A DNA stretch of 39,609 bases from Priapulus caudatus (Eukaryota > Priapulida > Priapulimorpha > Priapulimorphida > Priapulidae): NCBI RefSeq assembly GCF_000485595.1, contig NW_014577112.1, positions 237,879-277,487 on the forward strand, written 5' to 3'. The notes beneath the pieces were generated by a model. It did not search any database, had not been told where the DNA came from, and saw only the letters and a list, made by a program, of their open reading frames with translations. Both the position numbers and the translations under genes were made by a program. Position 1 is the stretch's first letter; each line of letters begins with the position of its first letter. Positions 1 to 12,294 of the stretch are shown here, piece after piece.

Positions 1-175
1 TATGGGAGATGATAATAATAGCCGCAAAACTGACACGGGAACACTTTCAACGCACATCACGAGCTATGTAGGTTACATATCAATTATTATTATTTTTTCT
101 ATATATTTTATTGTTTTATTTATAATTTTACTTTTTTATTTTAATAACTTTTATCTTTTGGAATTCTAGATTTTT
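1..175. other. AT-rich sequence with no gene seen
   Basis: A T-rich stretch (about 85-165) with no splice-framed coding signal. I see nothing in it beyond base composition. Confidence 0.5.
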
Positions 176-298
176 TCTGGTTGGGATGGGATGGGGATGG
201 TGGGGGATGGCATGCCGATGGGATTGGGATGGTACGATGGCATTGGCATGGCATGGCATGGATGGCATGGGATGCGATGCGGATAGGAGTGGATGGAG
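176..298. repeat. GGCAT/GGGAT pentamer minisatellite
   Basis: Imperfect tandem copies of GGGAT, GGCAT and GGATG fill this interval, for example GGCATGGCATGGCATGG near 245-262. Both strands stay open here only because the unit is short and lacks stops. No protein is inferred. Confidence 0.85.
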
Positions 299-387
299 TT
301 GCCTGCTAACGTGCAAGTAAACAGCGCGGCGCCGCAGGAACCTGCGCGCCCGAACAAGAGCGAAATGTTCCAAGGTCTTCCTTTCTA

Positions 388-617
388 TCTCGCACTCTCT
401 CTCTCAGTCTTCTCTCTCTCTCTCTCGATTCCTCTCTCTCTCTCTCTCGCTCTCTCCTCTCTCTCTTCTCTCTCTCGACACGCAACGCAACGCACGCACG
501 CCACGCACGCACACACGCACACGCACACGCACACGCACGCGCCGCACACGCACACGCACACGCCACGCACACGCACACGCACTTCTTGCTCTCTCTCTCT
601 CTCCTCTCTCTCTCTTC

Positions 618-648
<31 letters not shown>

Positions 649-775
649 GCTCTCCCTCTCTCTCTCGTCTCTTCTCTCTCTCTTCTCTCTCTCTCTCTCG
701 CTCTCTCTTCTCGCTCTCTCTCCGCTCTCTCGCGCTCTCTCTCGCACGCGTCTCCCTCTCTCTCTCTCTGTCTCT
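388..775. repeat. CT microsatellite interrupted by a CACGCA block
   Basis: Two pyrimidine tracts, mostly (CT)n with single-base interruptions (about 388-475 and 588-773), flank a (CACGCA)/(CACA) tract at about 476-587. Open frames on both strands across this stretch read as Leu/Ser, His/Thr or Arg/Glu runs, which is what dinucleotide and tetranucleotide repeats translate to. No gene is called. Confidence 0.9.
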
Positions 776-1079
776 GTGTGTGGGTGGGAGCTGAGCAAGT
801 TACGTACGTACAGCACATAGCGACACGCCATGCGGATCATTCCGTAGACGCCGTTTATTAGCAGTCAACAGAACGTTCAGACTTTCATTACGAGAACAAA
901 AACATTCACGGTACACCGATGAATGATTGGAGCCGACAAAATCACTCTACTTGCGTCTCACCAGCAGCGGCGCGACGACCGACGACGACAAATGATACGG
1001 AACTTAAGATGTTTTACACACGCACGGTCATGGTGTGTCGTGTGTGCATAATGGGTGATGTGTAGTGTGCCACAGTGCT
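776..1079. other. Unique sequence with no gene seen
   Basis: About 300 bp of mixed sequence between two microsatellites. I see no splice-framed exon and no recognisable RNA gene. Confidence 0.4.
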
Positions 1080-1170
1080 GTGTGGTGTGTGTGTGTGTGT
1101 GCCTGCTGTTGCTGTGCGTGGGGGTGCGTGCGTGTACCGTGAGTGCGTGTGCGCGTGTGGCCGCTATTAC
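1080..1170. repeat. TG-rich microsatellite
   Basis: Degenerate (TG)n with GTGC interruptions. Nothing coding is seen here. Confidence 0.7.
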
Positions 1171-1329
1171 GCAGTGTATGAGGAGTAGGTGGGGGTTAGC
1201 CTTGCATTCGTTTCGTAAATATTCTTTTTACGCCTTTTTTAGGATCACCTCCGCGGTCCTATTCCTCCGAATTTCCGCACGCACGCCACGGCATGCAAGG
1301 GAAAACGAAATGCAGCTGCCCACGTGTAC

Positions 1330-1640
1330 ACACTGACAGTGCACGCAAGCACACGCAAACGCACGCACGAAGGCACGCATGAAGGCACGCGCACGCACGC
1401 AGGCTCCGGCGCACGCACGCATGCACGCACGCCACATACACACCCTGACGTGCACGCAAGCACACCAAACACGCAAAACGCACGCTGAAGGCACGCGCCA
1501 CGCACGCAGCTCGCGACAACGCGAAGGCACGCGCTACGCCACGAAGGCCACGCGCACGCACGCACGCAGAGCACGCACGCACGCAGCACGCACGCAACGC
1601 ACGCAACGCACGCACGCCACACACACACACGAGAGCGAGA
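1330..1640. repeat. GCAC (CACG) tetranucleotide repeat tract
   Basis: About 300 bp of GCACGCAC repeats with interruptions, ending in (AC)n then (GA)n. The tetranucleotide translates to Ala-Arg-Thr-His or Val-Arg-Ala-Cys in its frames, which explains the long apparent open frames. Confidence 0.9.
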
Positions 1641-1742
1641 GAGAGAGCGAGGACGAGGGGAGGGATTCAGGATGAGAGGGTAGCGCGAGCGGGCGTGAGC
1701 AGAGGGGTGGTAGGATGAAGAGCGAGTGAGCGGGGATGACGT

Positions 1743-1745
<3 letters not shown>

Positions 1746-1796
<51 letters not shown>
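1746..1796. repeat. (GA)n microsatellite
   Basis: An uninterrupted GA run of about 50 bp. Confidence 0.95.
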
Positions 1797-1799
<3 letters not shown>

Positions 1800-2305
1800 C
1801 CCCTGTACCGAGCGTGATCGCAAAAGAAATATTACTACACCACGAAACAGAAACAGCACACCGCGTTCGGTGACACAGCACACCGGTAACTCTTCGCGGG
1901 ACGGCGGCTGTTTAGTTCTTGTTCGACCGAAAACTCTCTAAGGTGTCTCATACGGGCCCGCCCACTGCGCGCGAGAGCATATCGTGATCACTGCGGCAGT
2001 CGCTCGCTCACGCACAACACACACCAACCCATCCCCCTCCTCCGCCAGTCATCGGCACACGATCACGCAGCAGTAGTCTTTACTAAACGCTTCACGTGCA
2101 CAACATGTGCGAGGAGTGGGGCGTGCTTGCAGAGCGCTTAGTTATTATGTTTACTGACAGCGAACTGCCGGTCGCACACTCACTCGGGCCGGCCCGCTGA
2201 CCCACTCCCCCATCGCAATGCTTGCTTCTCAAGTTCTCAGTGAGTTCTGCTGAACAGCCTCCTTGCGTGAGAGCCGTGCCTGATCTTGTCAGAGCTATAG
2301 TGCTC
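1797..2305. other. Unique sequence with no gene seen
   Basis: Mixed, fairly GC-rich sequence between two repeats. Short open frames are present, but none has recognisable protein similarity or convincing exon boundaries. Confidence 0.4.
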
Positions 2306-2309
2306 ACTA

Positions 2310-2487
2310 GCGATGCTGCTGCTGCTGCGGTGGCTGCTGCTGCTGCTGCTGTGGCTGCTGCTGCGGTGACTGCGGTGGCTGCTGCTGCTGTTGCTGCTGC
2401 TACTGCTCCTGCTGTGGTGGCTGCTGTTGCTGCTGCGGCTGGTGCTGCGGCTGCTGCTGCTGCTGCTGTGGTGGCTGCTGCTGCTGC

Positions 2488-2544
<57 letters not shown>

Positions 2545-2805
2545 TGATGTGGTTGCTGCTACAGCGGTGGCTACTGTTGCTACTGTGCTGATACTGCTGA
2601 TGTTGCTACTGCTACTACTGTTGCTGCTGCTGCTACTGCTGATGTTGCTACTACTACTACTGTTGCTGCTGCTGCCGATGTTACTACTGCTGCTGCTGCT
2701 GCTGATGTTACTACTGCTGCTGCTGCCGACGTTACTGCTGCTGCTGCTGCCGATGTTACTATTGCTGCTGCTGCTGATAATGATGTTACTATTTCTGATG
2801 ATGCT
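2310..2805. repeat. CTG/GTT/CTA trinucleotide repeat tract
   Basis: Nearly 500 bp of trinucleotide repeats: (GCT)n with GGT interruptions, then a (GTT)n core at about 2488-2520, then GCT mixed with ACT and GAT. The frames read as poly-Ala, poly-Leu or poly-Val. An open frame from 2222 to 2842 crosses the tract but has only short non-repeat ends (about 30 residues before and 10 after), so I do not treat it as a protein. Confidence 0.92.
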
Positions 2806-2839
2806 ACTGTCTTCGCCTTACAGAGGGTGTGTGACCACT

Positions 2840-3320
2840 TGAGACTCTAGACACCGCCGACAACCTGCGAGTCAACACAACCCCATGTTGCAAGGAAAAC
2901 TAATACCAAAAAAAAAACCAATGCGGCCATTACCCTACCCTCCAGGGCCGCATCGCTCCCAGTGGGAACGCGAGCTAACGTAGAGCGCGCGTCGCCCTCT
3001 CACAGGGTACGTACCCGACATTAGTAAGGAGGCGTCTGCCTATGATAGGACTGCTTGTAGCGCTGGCTGTCAAACAACTCTGGCACTGCGCGACCCCACG
3101 GCGACCCGCCCGCCGCCCGCCGCTTGGGACCAACGCACCGCCGCCGTGTCTACGCACGTACGTATACATGGCGAAGACGTAAGAAAGCAGACGTGAGTGT
3201 CAGACGTCGTTGAACACATGCAAAGGTGTATAGGGAGGGACAACTCGTTACGAATTTATTGATTCACGTAACATCATTCATCACTCAGAGCGTGCGAGGT
3301 GGAGGGAGGAGGGAGCGACA
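2840..3320. other. Unique sequence with no gene seen
   Basis: Mixed sequence with a short poly-A run near 2909. I see no exon or RNA gene. Confidence 0.4.
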
Positions 3321-3321
3321 G

Positions 3322-3422
3322 ACACAGACGGACAAAAAGACAGAGACAGAGAGAGAGAGAGAGAGACAGAGACAGGGACAGAGATAGAGTGAGAGCGGGG
3401 CGAGGGAGAGAGAGAGAGAGGG
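3322..3422. repeat. GA/GACA purine-rich microsatellite
   Basis: Imperfect GACAGA and GAGA repeats. Confidence 0.85.
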
Positions 3423-3633
3423 GACGATTAACTACTTAACTACTGAATTAGCTGGATATAGAATACCACACAGCACTTGATAGCAAGCCATGCTCCTGCC
3501 CGCGGCGTCCTCCAGACGCATCATGAAGCAGCGCGAGGTTATATTAAGCAACCTCTAACTGGCAGCAAGCTGGGCCGTGAGAGCTTCATCATCGAATGAG
3601 ACGATATACTAAAGCCTCCATTATTACGTGAAG

Positions 3634-3890
3634 CCCTCGCCCAGCCTCACAACAATCCCTCGCCCACCTTCCTAGTAAACCCTCTCGAATGACTCCCGCA
3701 AATCACTAGCCAAGTCTCTCGGGAGTCTCTCGCCCAGTTTCCCGGATATCCCTCGCTGACGTCTTATCGGGAATTCCTTGCCCTCCGGGAAAACTCCCCC
3801 CAACAGCTCCCGAGATACCCTCTCACAACCTTTCGGGAATCCCCTCCCCACATGCTCTCGGAAATTTATCGGCCAGCTTCTTTGGAAGCC
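3634..3890. repeat. Degenerate ~23-bp minisatellite, about 11 units
   Basis: Units begin roughly at 3634, 3657, 3681, 3705, 3727, 3750, 3776, 3798, 3819, 3842 and 3867. Each follows a pattern close to CCTCGCCCAG then CTTCTCGGGAATC. The best preserved parts are CTCGCCCAG at the start and TCGGGAAT at the end of a unit. The unit is not a multiple of three and the array has no continuous frame, so it is non-coding. Confidence 0.7.
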
Positions 3891-4686
3891 ACGATTATCG
3901 AAGCGAGAGACAGAGTTGTGAACGAATGAGACGAGGCATGAGAGAGTGAGACGAGCCTCAACCTTGCGCGCGACAGCCCCTCAAAGAATCGCAAGACGTG
4001 TACAGTAAGAGACGTAACGTGACAATAAGTACATAATACGTACAAATACGTGACAATAAGACGGACGAGCGGAGCAGGGGACGGCGTGCGCCGGCCGATG
4101 ATAACAAGATGAGAGCGAGACAACGAATCCACGAGAGAGACGACGACGAGGCGCAGTGATTTGATGACGACGTCGGAGCGAACGAGCGAGCGGGCAAGCT
4201 GCCGCGCTGTCGCACGCACGCACACGCACGCACGCACGCTAGACTTGCATGTCGCGCTGAGCACTGCGAGAATCAATCGCATTTTAAAGATACATGTCTT
4301 GACTCGAGTGGGGGAGGGGGGGGGTGTTGCGCCGACTGCACTAGCTATGATCGCTCGCTGCTGCCGACATGATCATTGTATTACGCCGCGCGCGGACTCG
4401 AGAGACAACGGCGATATGTAGGGCCTAGTGTGCATGTATGCATGAGCCACCACCACTCGTGACATATAGAGCAGCAGCTATCGTATATGTCTCGCTATTT
4501 CTTGTGCTACGTACAGCACATGTACACGCCAAAATAAGTCGCATCCGGCACAAAATACCGGCACTGCGATAGCCACCACGTACATGTACGAATATACGAG
4601 CGGGTGAGCTCGCGTGCGCACGAACTCCAGAGCGCACATTGTGATCATTTAGGAACTCCTGATGGGACATATAGGGTAGCGAGCGC
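3891..4686. other. No gene seen; short GCAC repeat and G-run
   Basis: Mixed sequence. A short (GCAC)n lies at about 4210-4240 and a G-rich run at 4309-4324. Several open frames of 80-140 residues on both strands overlap one another and show no recognisable domain. Confidence 0.4.
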
Positions 4687-5271
<585 letters not shown>

Positions 5272-6010
5272 GATCTATCCGCACCGCTGCAACAGCCCCT
5301 CCCCTGCGCACGCATTTACATATTCATCGGCTTCGCAAATTCATCTACGATTGCATTAGCGACGCCGCGGACATAACGAGACTGCGGCTCGTGCATGTAT
5401 GTAACACCGATCTTGAGACGCCTGCGAGCGTTCCTCCGGCCACGTACAGGGTCACGGCTATCCACCCACTTTACACTTCATCTGCATATCTAGATGGGTT
5501 CGAGCGCTGCATTCTTAAAGGATACACTCAGCGTTACGGACAGGTACCCGCTGTAAAGAGCATTACAAAATATCTGCGCTCATCAAATCCAATCAAACCC
5601 ACATCTATTTAATAAAAGATTATTTCCCTCTACGCTCACCGTGAAAATAATCACAGAAACTTCATAGCTAATTACATGACAGCAAAAATTATAAATTGTA
5701 AATTGTAAATGTGAAAAAATGCTTTTTCCACATTTCTCAGAAACAACTCAACACCAAACTGAAGGGTTGCAACGTAATCAGTTAGCCATACGCGGTTCCT
5801 AGTATGCACTAGTAAAGAGTCCCTGCAGTTTTTTAATGTTTTATTTTAGGAAATAAGTTGAAATGTGGCACGAAAATCTGTAATGTTTTTTTGACACGCA
5901 ATAACGTAAAAAGAGCCAAAACTTCTAAAATATACTCTTTCATAAGAAATCCAGAAACGCTATCAAATAAAATGGGTATTAAAATTTTGACAAAATTTCA
6001 CTTACAACCC
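5272..6010. other. Unique AT-rich sequence with no gene seen
   Basis: Unremarkable sequence. An imperfect hairpin lies at 5615-5650 (GATTATTTCC against GAAAATAATC). I see no exon. Confidence 0.4.
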
Positions 6011-6013
6011 TGA

Positions 6014-6145
6014 ATGTATCATTACGAGGAAGAGGAATATGAGGATGAGGATGAGGAGGAGGAAGAAGAAAATAGGGAAGCAGAAGAAGAGGATGGGGGA
6101 GAAGAAAGGGAGAAGTCGAACAGGCATTATTTGGAAGGAGGGTGA
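6014..6145 (+). other. Purine-rich tract with a short acidic open frame
   Basis: A GAG/GAA/GAT-rich stretch reads as a 43-codon ATG-to-stop frame that is mostly Glu and Asp. It could equally be simple GA-rich DNA. There are no flanking exons and no recognisable domain, so I do not call it a gene. Confidence 0.3.
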
Positions 6146-6531
6146 CACACCAGTGTTGCGGCTGACGTGTTGCGTGATGAATGGCCCTCGTGGTGCCGGT
6201 AGCACTTAATACCTCACATGACATCAAACACTCATCATCATCACCACGCGGTGCCCGCCGGTGTCGGTGAACTTGCCCCTCACACTTCAGAGATTTACAA
6301 GCAATTAACCGGCGATTTCGACGGAGGGAGACATCTCGCTTAGCGCCTCTACATCTTTGCAGTTGAAGAGTCCCACTGACGTGCTCGTCTGTGGCGAGGA
6401 AATGCGATTTCAAACTCGTTTACGATTGCCTTATTAGTAATCACACAGTATCGCTGCTTTTCACGAGATTCCTTCAGTAAATCTGAATCATCGCGAGAAA
6501 GTAATTCTGCGGCGAAAATGTCTGAATTTAT

Positions 6532-6639
6532 GCTTGTGTGTGTGTGTGTGACACTGTGTGCGCGCGCGCGTGTGTGTGTGTGCGTGCGTGCGTGTGTGCG
6601 CGCGCGTGTGTGTGCGTGCGTGCGTGCGGGCGTGCGTGC

Positions 6640-6672
<33 letters not shown>

Positions 6673-6674
6673 CG
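6532..6674. repeat. (TG)n / (CG)n / (GTGC)n microsatellite
   Basis: Alternating purine-pyrimidine sequence throughout (TGTG, CGCG, GTGC), the composition that favours Z-DNA. Confidence 0.9.
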
Positions 6675-7430
6675 CTTTCCTATGAAAACAAGCTATAATT
6701 TATGTCCCATAGTTTATTCATTACAACATTTTACCGTTCGTTTAAATCGAACGCCATCTACATCTCTAATACTAATGGCAATGACTATAATGTTTTCGTG
6801 TTAGGATCTATTTCTCACTTGCGTAGGCATACCGTTATCGCGCATGTGCGGTTATTCGGCTGCTTCACTCGTGCAAACCTCAATCCGATAATTTCTAACA
6901 TTTTAAAAGGTTTAAGCTCGCCGCACATTTCTACCTCATTGAAAACGTTTTGTGATGTTTTAGCACTGCGACCGACCGCGCTGTCGCATGTCGTAGCAAT
7001 AAGTGCAACATTTGCACTAACGCGCGTGTTCTATCCATCCTCCCCATGCTTCTCTACCAACCTCGGCCTGCCCCCACCCCTACCTAAACAAGTTTCACTG
7101 TCGCGGCATCGCGGGGTCAGTCCGTGGCGGGCGATTAACCCCCCACCCCCTCCCCCGCCTCACGGTGACCGTTTAGCGGAGATACCAGCGGCATAGTCGG
7201 CTGCGTTCCCGCGTACCTTTGTGCGGGCGGTATTAGAGCCGCTGCTACTGTGCGATCCGGTCACCCACCGTATCGTACTCGGCCACGCGACGCACGCCGC
7301 CCGGAGGAGGATTTGCGAGGAGTTCAGAACTGTTTAGAACGCGGTGAGGATGGTTGCTACAGATTATTGCTATACGCTACGGACTCAAACACGCGCACGC
7401 AGACGATGCAACGGACAAAGCAGCACCAAT
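6675..7430. other. Unique sequence with no gene seen
   Basis: Mixed sequence with a C-rich patch at about 7140-7158. An open frame of 164 residues (6702-7196) has no recognisable domain, and its end is low-complexity Pro. I do not support it. Confidence 0.35.
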
Positions 7431-7435
7431 AGCGT

Positions 7436-7676
7436 CAACATTCCCATCAGCAGCAACAATAGCAACAACAGCATCATTACCATTGGAAAAGAACAGCAGC
7501 AGCAACGACCGCGACAGTGACAGCAGAAGCAGTAGCAGCAGCAGCATCACTGTAATCATCAACAGCAGCAGCAGCAACGACGACGGCGGTGGCAGCAGTA
7601 GCAGCAGCGGCATCACCATACACATCAGCAGCAGCAGCAGCAGCATCACCATAACCATCAACAGCAGCAGTACTTA
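7436..7676. repeat. CAG/CAT/CAA trinucleotide repeat tract
   Basis: (CAG)n with CAT, CAA and GAC interruptions, giving Ser or Gln rich frames. Its phase and interruptions are those of a decaying microsatellite. Confidence 0.88.
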
Positions 7677-7860
7677 GCGTGACGGCGGTGGCGTGACGCG
7701 TTAGCGATCAATACACGCACGCACACACGCGCCATCACGCCGAGCCACGGACTCCCCCTCCCACAAGCCACACGCGGGGCGGCGTTTGAACAGCAGAAGG
7801 TTTGTCGGGGTGGGTGTTCGAGGCGAGGCTCGTCATTAGAGTGCTAACAAGGACACTTGC

Positions 7861-7891
7861 TGCAGCGGCAGCGGCAGCGGCAGCGGCAGCT
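7861..7891. repeat. (GCGGCA)n hexamer microsatellite
   Basis: Five tandem GCAGCG/GCGGCA units. Confidence 0.85.
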
Positions 7892-8177
7892 TACTGCACG
7901 TACGTACGTAGCTCTAGAACAATGTCACGGGCCCGTGAAGGGCTATAGTTCTTGAGCTAGTACGTACGGTAGGTAGGTGGTAAGTAGCGACGATGCGAGG
8001 CGGTGAGCGAGGGTGCGGCTGGCTAACAAGCTGACAACCGTATCATGCGTTACACCTGTGAGAACACACCTGGAGGCGTGGGGCGGATTTCGTCGCGTGT
8101 CACCTGACGCGTACGACATTCTGCTCGCTACAGCGACAGCAGTAGATGACAAACGACAGACCATCGTGCCACGGAGT

Positions 8178-8300
8178 TTCTCTCTCTCTCTTTCTTTCTC
8201 TCCCCTTTCCCCCCCTCTCTCTCTCTTTCTTTCTCTCTCTCTCTATCTCTTTCTCTCACCATTCCTCTCTCTCTCACGCTCCTCTCTCTCTCTCTCTCTC
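8178..8300. repeat. CT-rich microsatellite
   Basis: Degenerate (CT)n with TTTC interruptions. Confidence 0.9.
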
Positions 8301-8636
8301 GTAAGTCGTCGCCAATGAACTCATGCCCGATTCAGGGAAACCTTGAGTCAGTCTAAGCCCTCCCCCTCCCCCTACCCGTGTTTAATCGCTCGCACCCATG
8401 CAGCCACCCGCTCTCAGCGCGATGATCCCGGGCTGTAGTGATGCGCGCCCCACCACCACTCCCGATGTTTTGCTAACCCGATGCAAACAACAACAGTGCA
8501 CATCGTCGCAATCCCTCCCCCCCCCCGCCGCCGCCGCGCACCCTCTAACGAAGAAAACAACGAAGTCGCCGATCCGTTCGGCTCGGCTCGGCGTGCGGCG
8601 AAAGGTGCATCGAGCATTGTTCAGAAAATGAGCGCT

Positions 8637-8800
8637 CGTCGCCATCGCCGCTGCCACCACCGCCGCCACCGCCACCGCCGCTGCCGGCGCCACCACCACC
8701 GCCGCCACCGCCACCGCCGCTGCCGCCGCCACCACCACCGCCACCACCGCCGCCGCCGCCACCACCGCCGCCGCCGCCGCTGCCGCCACCGCTGCCGCAC
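8637..8800. repeat. CCGCCA / CCACCG trinucleotide-hexamer repeat
   Basis: About 160 bp of CCGCCA, CCGCTG and CCACCG repeats. Frames read as poly-Arg/His, poly-Ala/Val or poly-Trp/Arg depending on strand, so no protein is inferred. Confidence 0.92.
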
Positions 8801-8846
8801 GCTTATTGATCCGGCGATAACTGTTGCTGCTGTAGTACTGCATGGG

Positions 8847-8848
8847 AA

Positions 8849-8880
<32 letters not shown>

Positions 8881-8946
8881 CACACGCACTCGCCCAGCGT
8901 GCGGTCGACTCACGCACGCACGCACGCACGCACGCACGCACACACA
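8847..8946. repeat. (GCAC)n tetranucleotide repeat, two blocks
   Basis: Two GCAC arrays (about 8848-8888 and 8911-8944) separated by about 20 bp of unique sequence. The unit is the same as at 1330-1640 and 11718-11765. Confidence 0.9.
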
Positions 8947-9144
8947 TCCACGGATCAATAGCGACATTCGCAGGTCGCCCGCCGGGTCAAGATGTGGGGA
9001 GAGCGACGCCTGACGCACGGCGGATATCCGCCCCCTACCGGACATTCACCCGGATGTATCAGACACTCACCTAGGCGTGGATCGGGGTTGCGCATGCGCG
9101 TGGGGAATCGGATCCGTAGATCTTTCGAAATAAATACAAGTCAC

Positions 9145-9171
9145 TCACGCGCACGCACGCGCGCGCGCGCG

Positions 9172-9213
<42 letters not shown>

Positions 9214-9356
9214 ACGTGCGTGCGCGCGTGTGTGTGTGTGTGTGTGTGCGTGTGCGTGTGTGTGTGTGTGTGTGCGTGTGTGTGTGTGCGTGTGCGTGTG
9301 TGTACGTGCGTGCGTGTGCGTGTGTGTACGTGCGTGCGTGTGTGCGTGCGTGTGGG
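9145..9356. repeat. (GT)n/(GCGT)n microsatellite at the left edge of the duplicated block
   Basis: A compound (CG)n, (GT)n and GTGC repeat. The second copy of the duplicated block starts inside the equivalent of this repeat (15236 corresponds to 9289), consistent with a contig end falling in low-complexity DNA. Confidence 0.92.
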
Positions 9357-10532
9357 TGGTGTGGTAGATCGCTTGGCAACACTCCACGGTAAGCAGAGCA
9401 GAACTGATGCGTCAAAATCAACCGTGTAACGTTAATATTCCGGAGGATCATGCAAGATGCAATCTAACCTAGCGGGATGCTATAAAATCGACAATATTAC
9501 TAACGCCTTCGTCTCGCCGGTTAACCCGAGGGTATCAAACACACTCGCTCCCCGCACGGGGATGGCACGATAGGGAGCGGTCTCTAAACACCTACGTGCC
9601 ACCCTGAGTAGAATCTTTGTGACTACCCACCCACCTTCTCCCCCTGTTAGGAGTCAGACGATTCCGATATCGGTAGCGAGCAGTGCAATGAGGTGATGAC
9701 TCTGGTATAAGGATAAGTGTCAACGAGCTACGATTCTACATGATCGATAAGGAACATCAAACGCCTGCCCCTCACCCGCCATCCTAACACCCCGCCATTA
9801 TCGCAAGGTCGTGCCTTCAACGAGGATAAGTGCGTGTGTGTGTGGGGGTGCGTGCGTGCGTGCGTGTGTGCGTGCGCGTGCGTGTGTGTGTACACACTAG
9901 TACCGCCACCTAAGAAAGCACTTCGCAGGTACGTGTTGTATTTATATTCTGAGGATATAGACGGACACTGTCACTTGGTCGTGACCCGCGAAACAGTATC
10001 AACACGCGCCAGCACAAAGGGCGTCTTTGTTGTGCGAAAGACTTGAGCTGGCAGCTCGCAGCACGCAGAAGGAATGAACTCCCGTGAGGAGGGGAGGGGA
10101 GGGAGGTGTAAATGTAACATGTTAACTAGGGAACCACGATACCCACGCCAGCTCTCTGAGCCGCGATCAAATCTATATCGCTCTCATTTAAATAGCACAT
10201 CTGCCACCATTATAATCCCCCAGTTTATCGATCGGTGTCAATATATATTAAAAAAACAATATTAACACCCTGGTTACGGCCTTCCAGCCGGTACTATTGA
10301 TTTTCACTCGCCATGACATACCTAAGCACATTAATTTCGAACAATTTCGCCTAATAAAGCGGCAAAAATCAACTAGACAAATCAACTGGGTAGCAATACT
10401 AACACTCTCGTACGCAGCGCCTCATGCGCGCACAGCCGACAGAAACCGGGTTTACGCACATAAATTCACGCGGTTTCGCGCATAAATCACAAGGCGATTA
10501 CGTCGCCACTTTGCTGACCCGCATTAGTGGAA

Positions 10533-10593
10533 CAGCAGCAACAGCAGCAGCAGCAGTAGCAGTAGCAACAACAGCAGCAACAGCAGCAGCAGT
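10533..10593. repeat. (CAG)n/(CAA)n trinucleotide repeat, copy 1
   Basis: CAG repeats with GTAG and CAA interruptions. The matching repeat in copy 2 is at about 16479-16539 and is the same length. One base just before the repeat differs between the copies (G at 10530, C at 16476). Confidence 0.85.
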
Positions 10594-11717
10594 GGCAGCA
10601 CCCCCACCCCCACCCGCGCTGCAGCGGGCGAAACACTACCCGCAACCCCCCGCCAAATCTCGACCGACCTTGGCAATGCTAGGGACCACCAAATTACGCA
10701 CATGCCCGCGCGCGATCGATTGTGCCGATCCGAGCCGCGATAGACAAACCTCTCTACTTACCGCAGAAGACAGAGACTGCTTCTGCCTCCCGAGTCTTCC
10801 CTCCCGTGCGAAGGGAGTCTCCGATGCTCTCGACTCGCCTTCTCCAACCGTGAGGCTAGCACGAGTGGGGGTGGGGGGGGGTTACACGAGAGCAATAGTT
10901 AGCACACTGGAGACACGGACGTATAACGGATCCTCACAGCAGCACGGCAACACAAGCACCGCAGAGAGACATGAGACACCAGCGAACTGTGGCCATATTG
11001 AACACTGACTGAAACCACACTGAGAATGATGTGCACGCATTCACACACTGACTGGGCCTAGGTATCTCCGCACGCGACGGGGGAAGGTGGAGAAGGCATC
11101 CGCGAGGGAGGCGCGCTCGTCGATAAACGCTGCACATCGCTGAAGGATGGCTGAGGAGTACTGAGATGGTAATCTTATGATGACATAGTAACGCCACACG
11201 CATGACGCTTGTCCATAAGTCGACAAGCATTACCAATAACACCCCCCGCGCCCATTTTTTCCCGTTGCGGAAATTAAGAGCCGCCACGGGGAAATCCTTC
11301 GGCAACATGACGCGCACACCCGCCCTATCCTCGTATGCCCGACTGTTCGCGGAACTTTCTAAAGGGTTAACCGAATTCCCCTCACCCCCCACGACGAGGG
11401 AACACGCTCACAGCACGTCGTACAATGTACAGGCGCGATCAGCACAACACTAAGGATGCCCGCCCCTCGCGCACCCTGCGCCCCTCTGCATGAGCGGACA
11501 TTGTGCAGGTGCCTTCTCACGCAGAAACGGCTTAGGGGTGTTATCAGGCATGTCAACAATCAATGGCGAAATAGTTTGCACTATAAATACTGCCGCTGGC
11601 CACGGCACAACACAGGCGCTAACAAACTGAAGCAATCGACCTTACAGTACACCCTAGTGGTGGTCTGAATACGCGCGGCTGACTGAATTATAGCTGCCGC
11701 TGCTCCTGCTGCGTCAG

Positions 11718-11765
11718 ATGCACGCACGCACGCACGCGCGCGCACACGCATGCACGCGCGCACGC
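11718..11765. repeat. (GCAC)n repeat, copy 1
   Basis: A short GCAC and CGCG tract, present identically in copy 2 at 17662-17709. Confidence 0.85.
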
Positions 11766-12254
11766 ACTGCCGTGGCTGGCACTAGCATACTCAGTGTAAA
11801 CAGTTTAGTATTTGAACAGCACGCAGAAAACACACACGCGTACCAAAGCTCAATCCAGAACGTGTATGTACAGCTCTGCTCAGTTTGTTTGACCAAATAA
11901 CACCTACGATACACAGATAGCAGGCAATGCCAACGTTTATCTTTTGCGATGCCTCGTTTGCGCAGTGCTTTTTGCCCATACTTGTAACATTTCACAGCTT
12001 ATGTCAGACACTGGAATTTCTCTTCGGACTGACCAAGTACATATTCTCCCCTAAAGTGAATTTCGCCATTTCGGAATGCAGAAAATGGGATACTCGCGAA
12101 ACTCCATGTGGAAAAAAATTCCCTGACCAGTAGACCCTAAGAAGTCGAGTACTATTGAAGACTGGCCTCGATGGACAACAAAACATTGCGAACCCATGCC
12201 GAACTGGTAACATGGAACATGGTAAACGAAATAACTCGAGTTGGCTAGCCCCAC

Positions 12255-12294
12255 CAATTCCAGGCCAATTCCAGGTCAATTCCAGATCAATTAC
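12255..12294. repeat. 12-bp tandem repeat, three units
   Basis: Three tandem units of the form CAATTCCAGGYC, also present in copy 2 (about 18199-18238). Confidence 0.75.

Noticed and set aside
293-861. Open frames of up to 175 residues on both strands across the CT/CACGCA tracts
   Set aside because: They are translations of dinucleotide and tetranucleotide repeats (Ser-Leu, Arg-Glu, His-Thr), open on both strands at once, with no domain.
1245-1883. A 212-residue open frame on the minus strand
   Set aside because: Its sequence is a Val-Arg-Ala-Cys repeat produced by GCAC units plus a Ser-Leu run from GA/CT. It is not a protein.
2222-2842. A 206-residue Ala/Val/Leu-rich open frame
   Set aside because: Poly-Ala turning into poly-Val and poly-Leu follows the changing trinucleotide repeat. 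It has no splice context or recognisable ends.
8621-9074. Arg/His/Trp-rich frames over the CCGCCA repeat
   Set aside because: Pure repeat translation on both strands.
10934-11392. A 152-residue minus-strand open frame conserved in both block copies (again at 16878-17336)
   Set aside because: The conservation comes from the copies being almost identical DNA, probably alleles, so it carries no evidence of selection. No domain is recognised.
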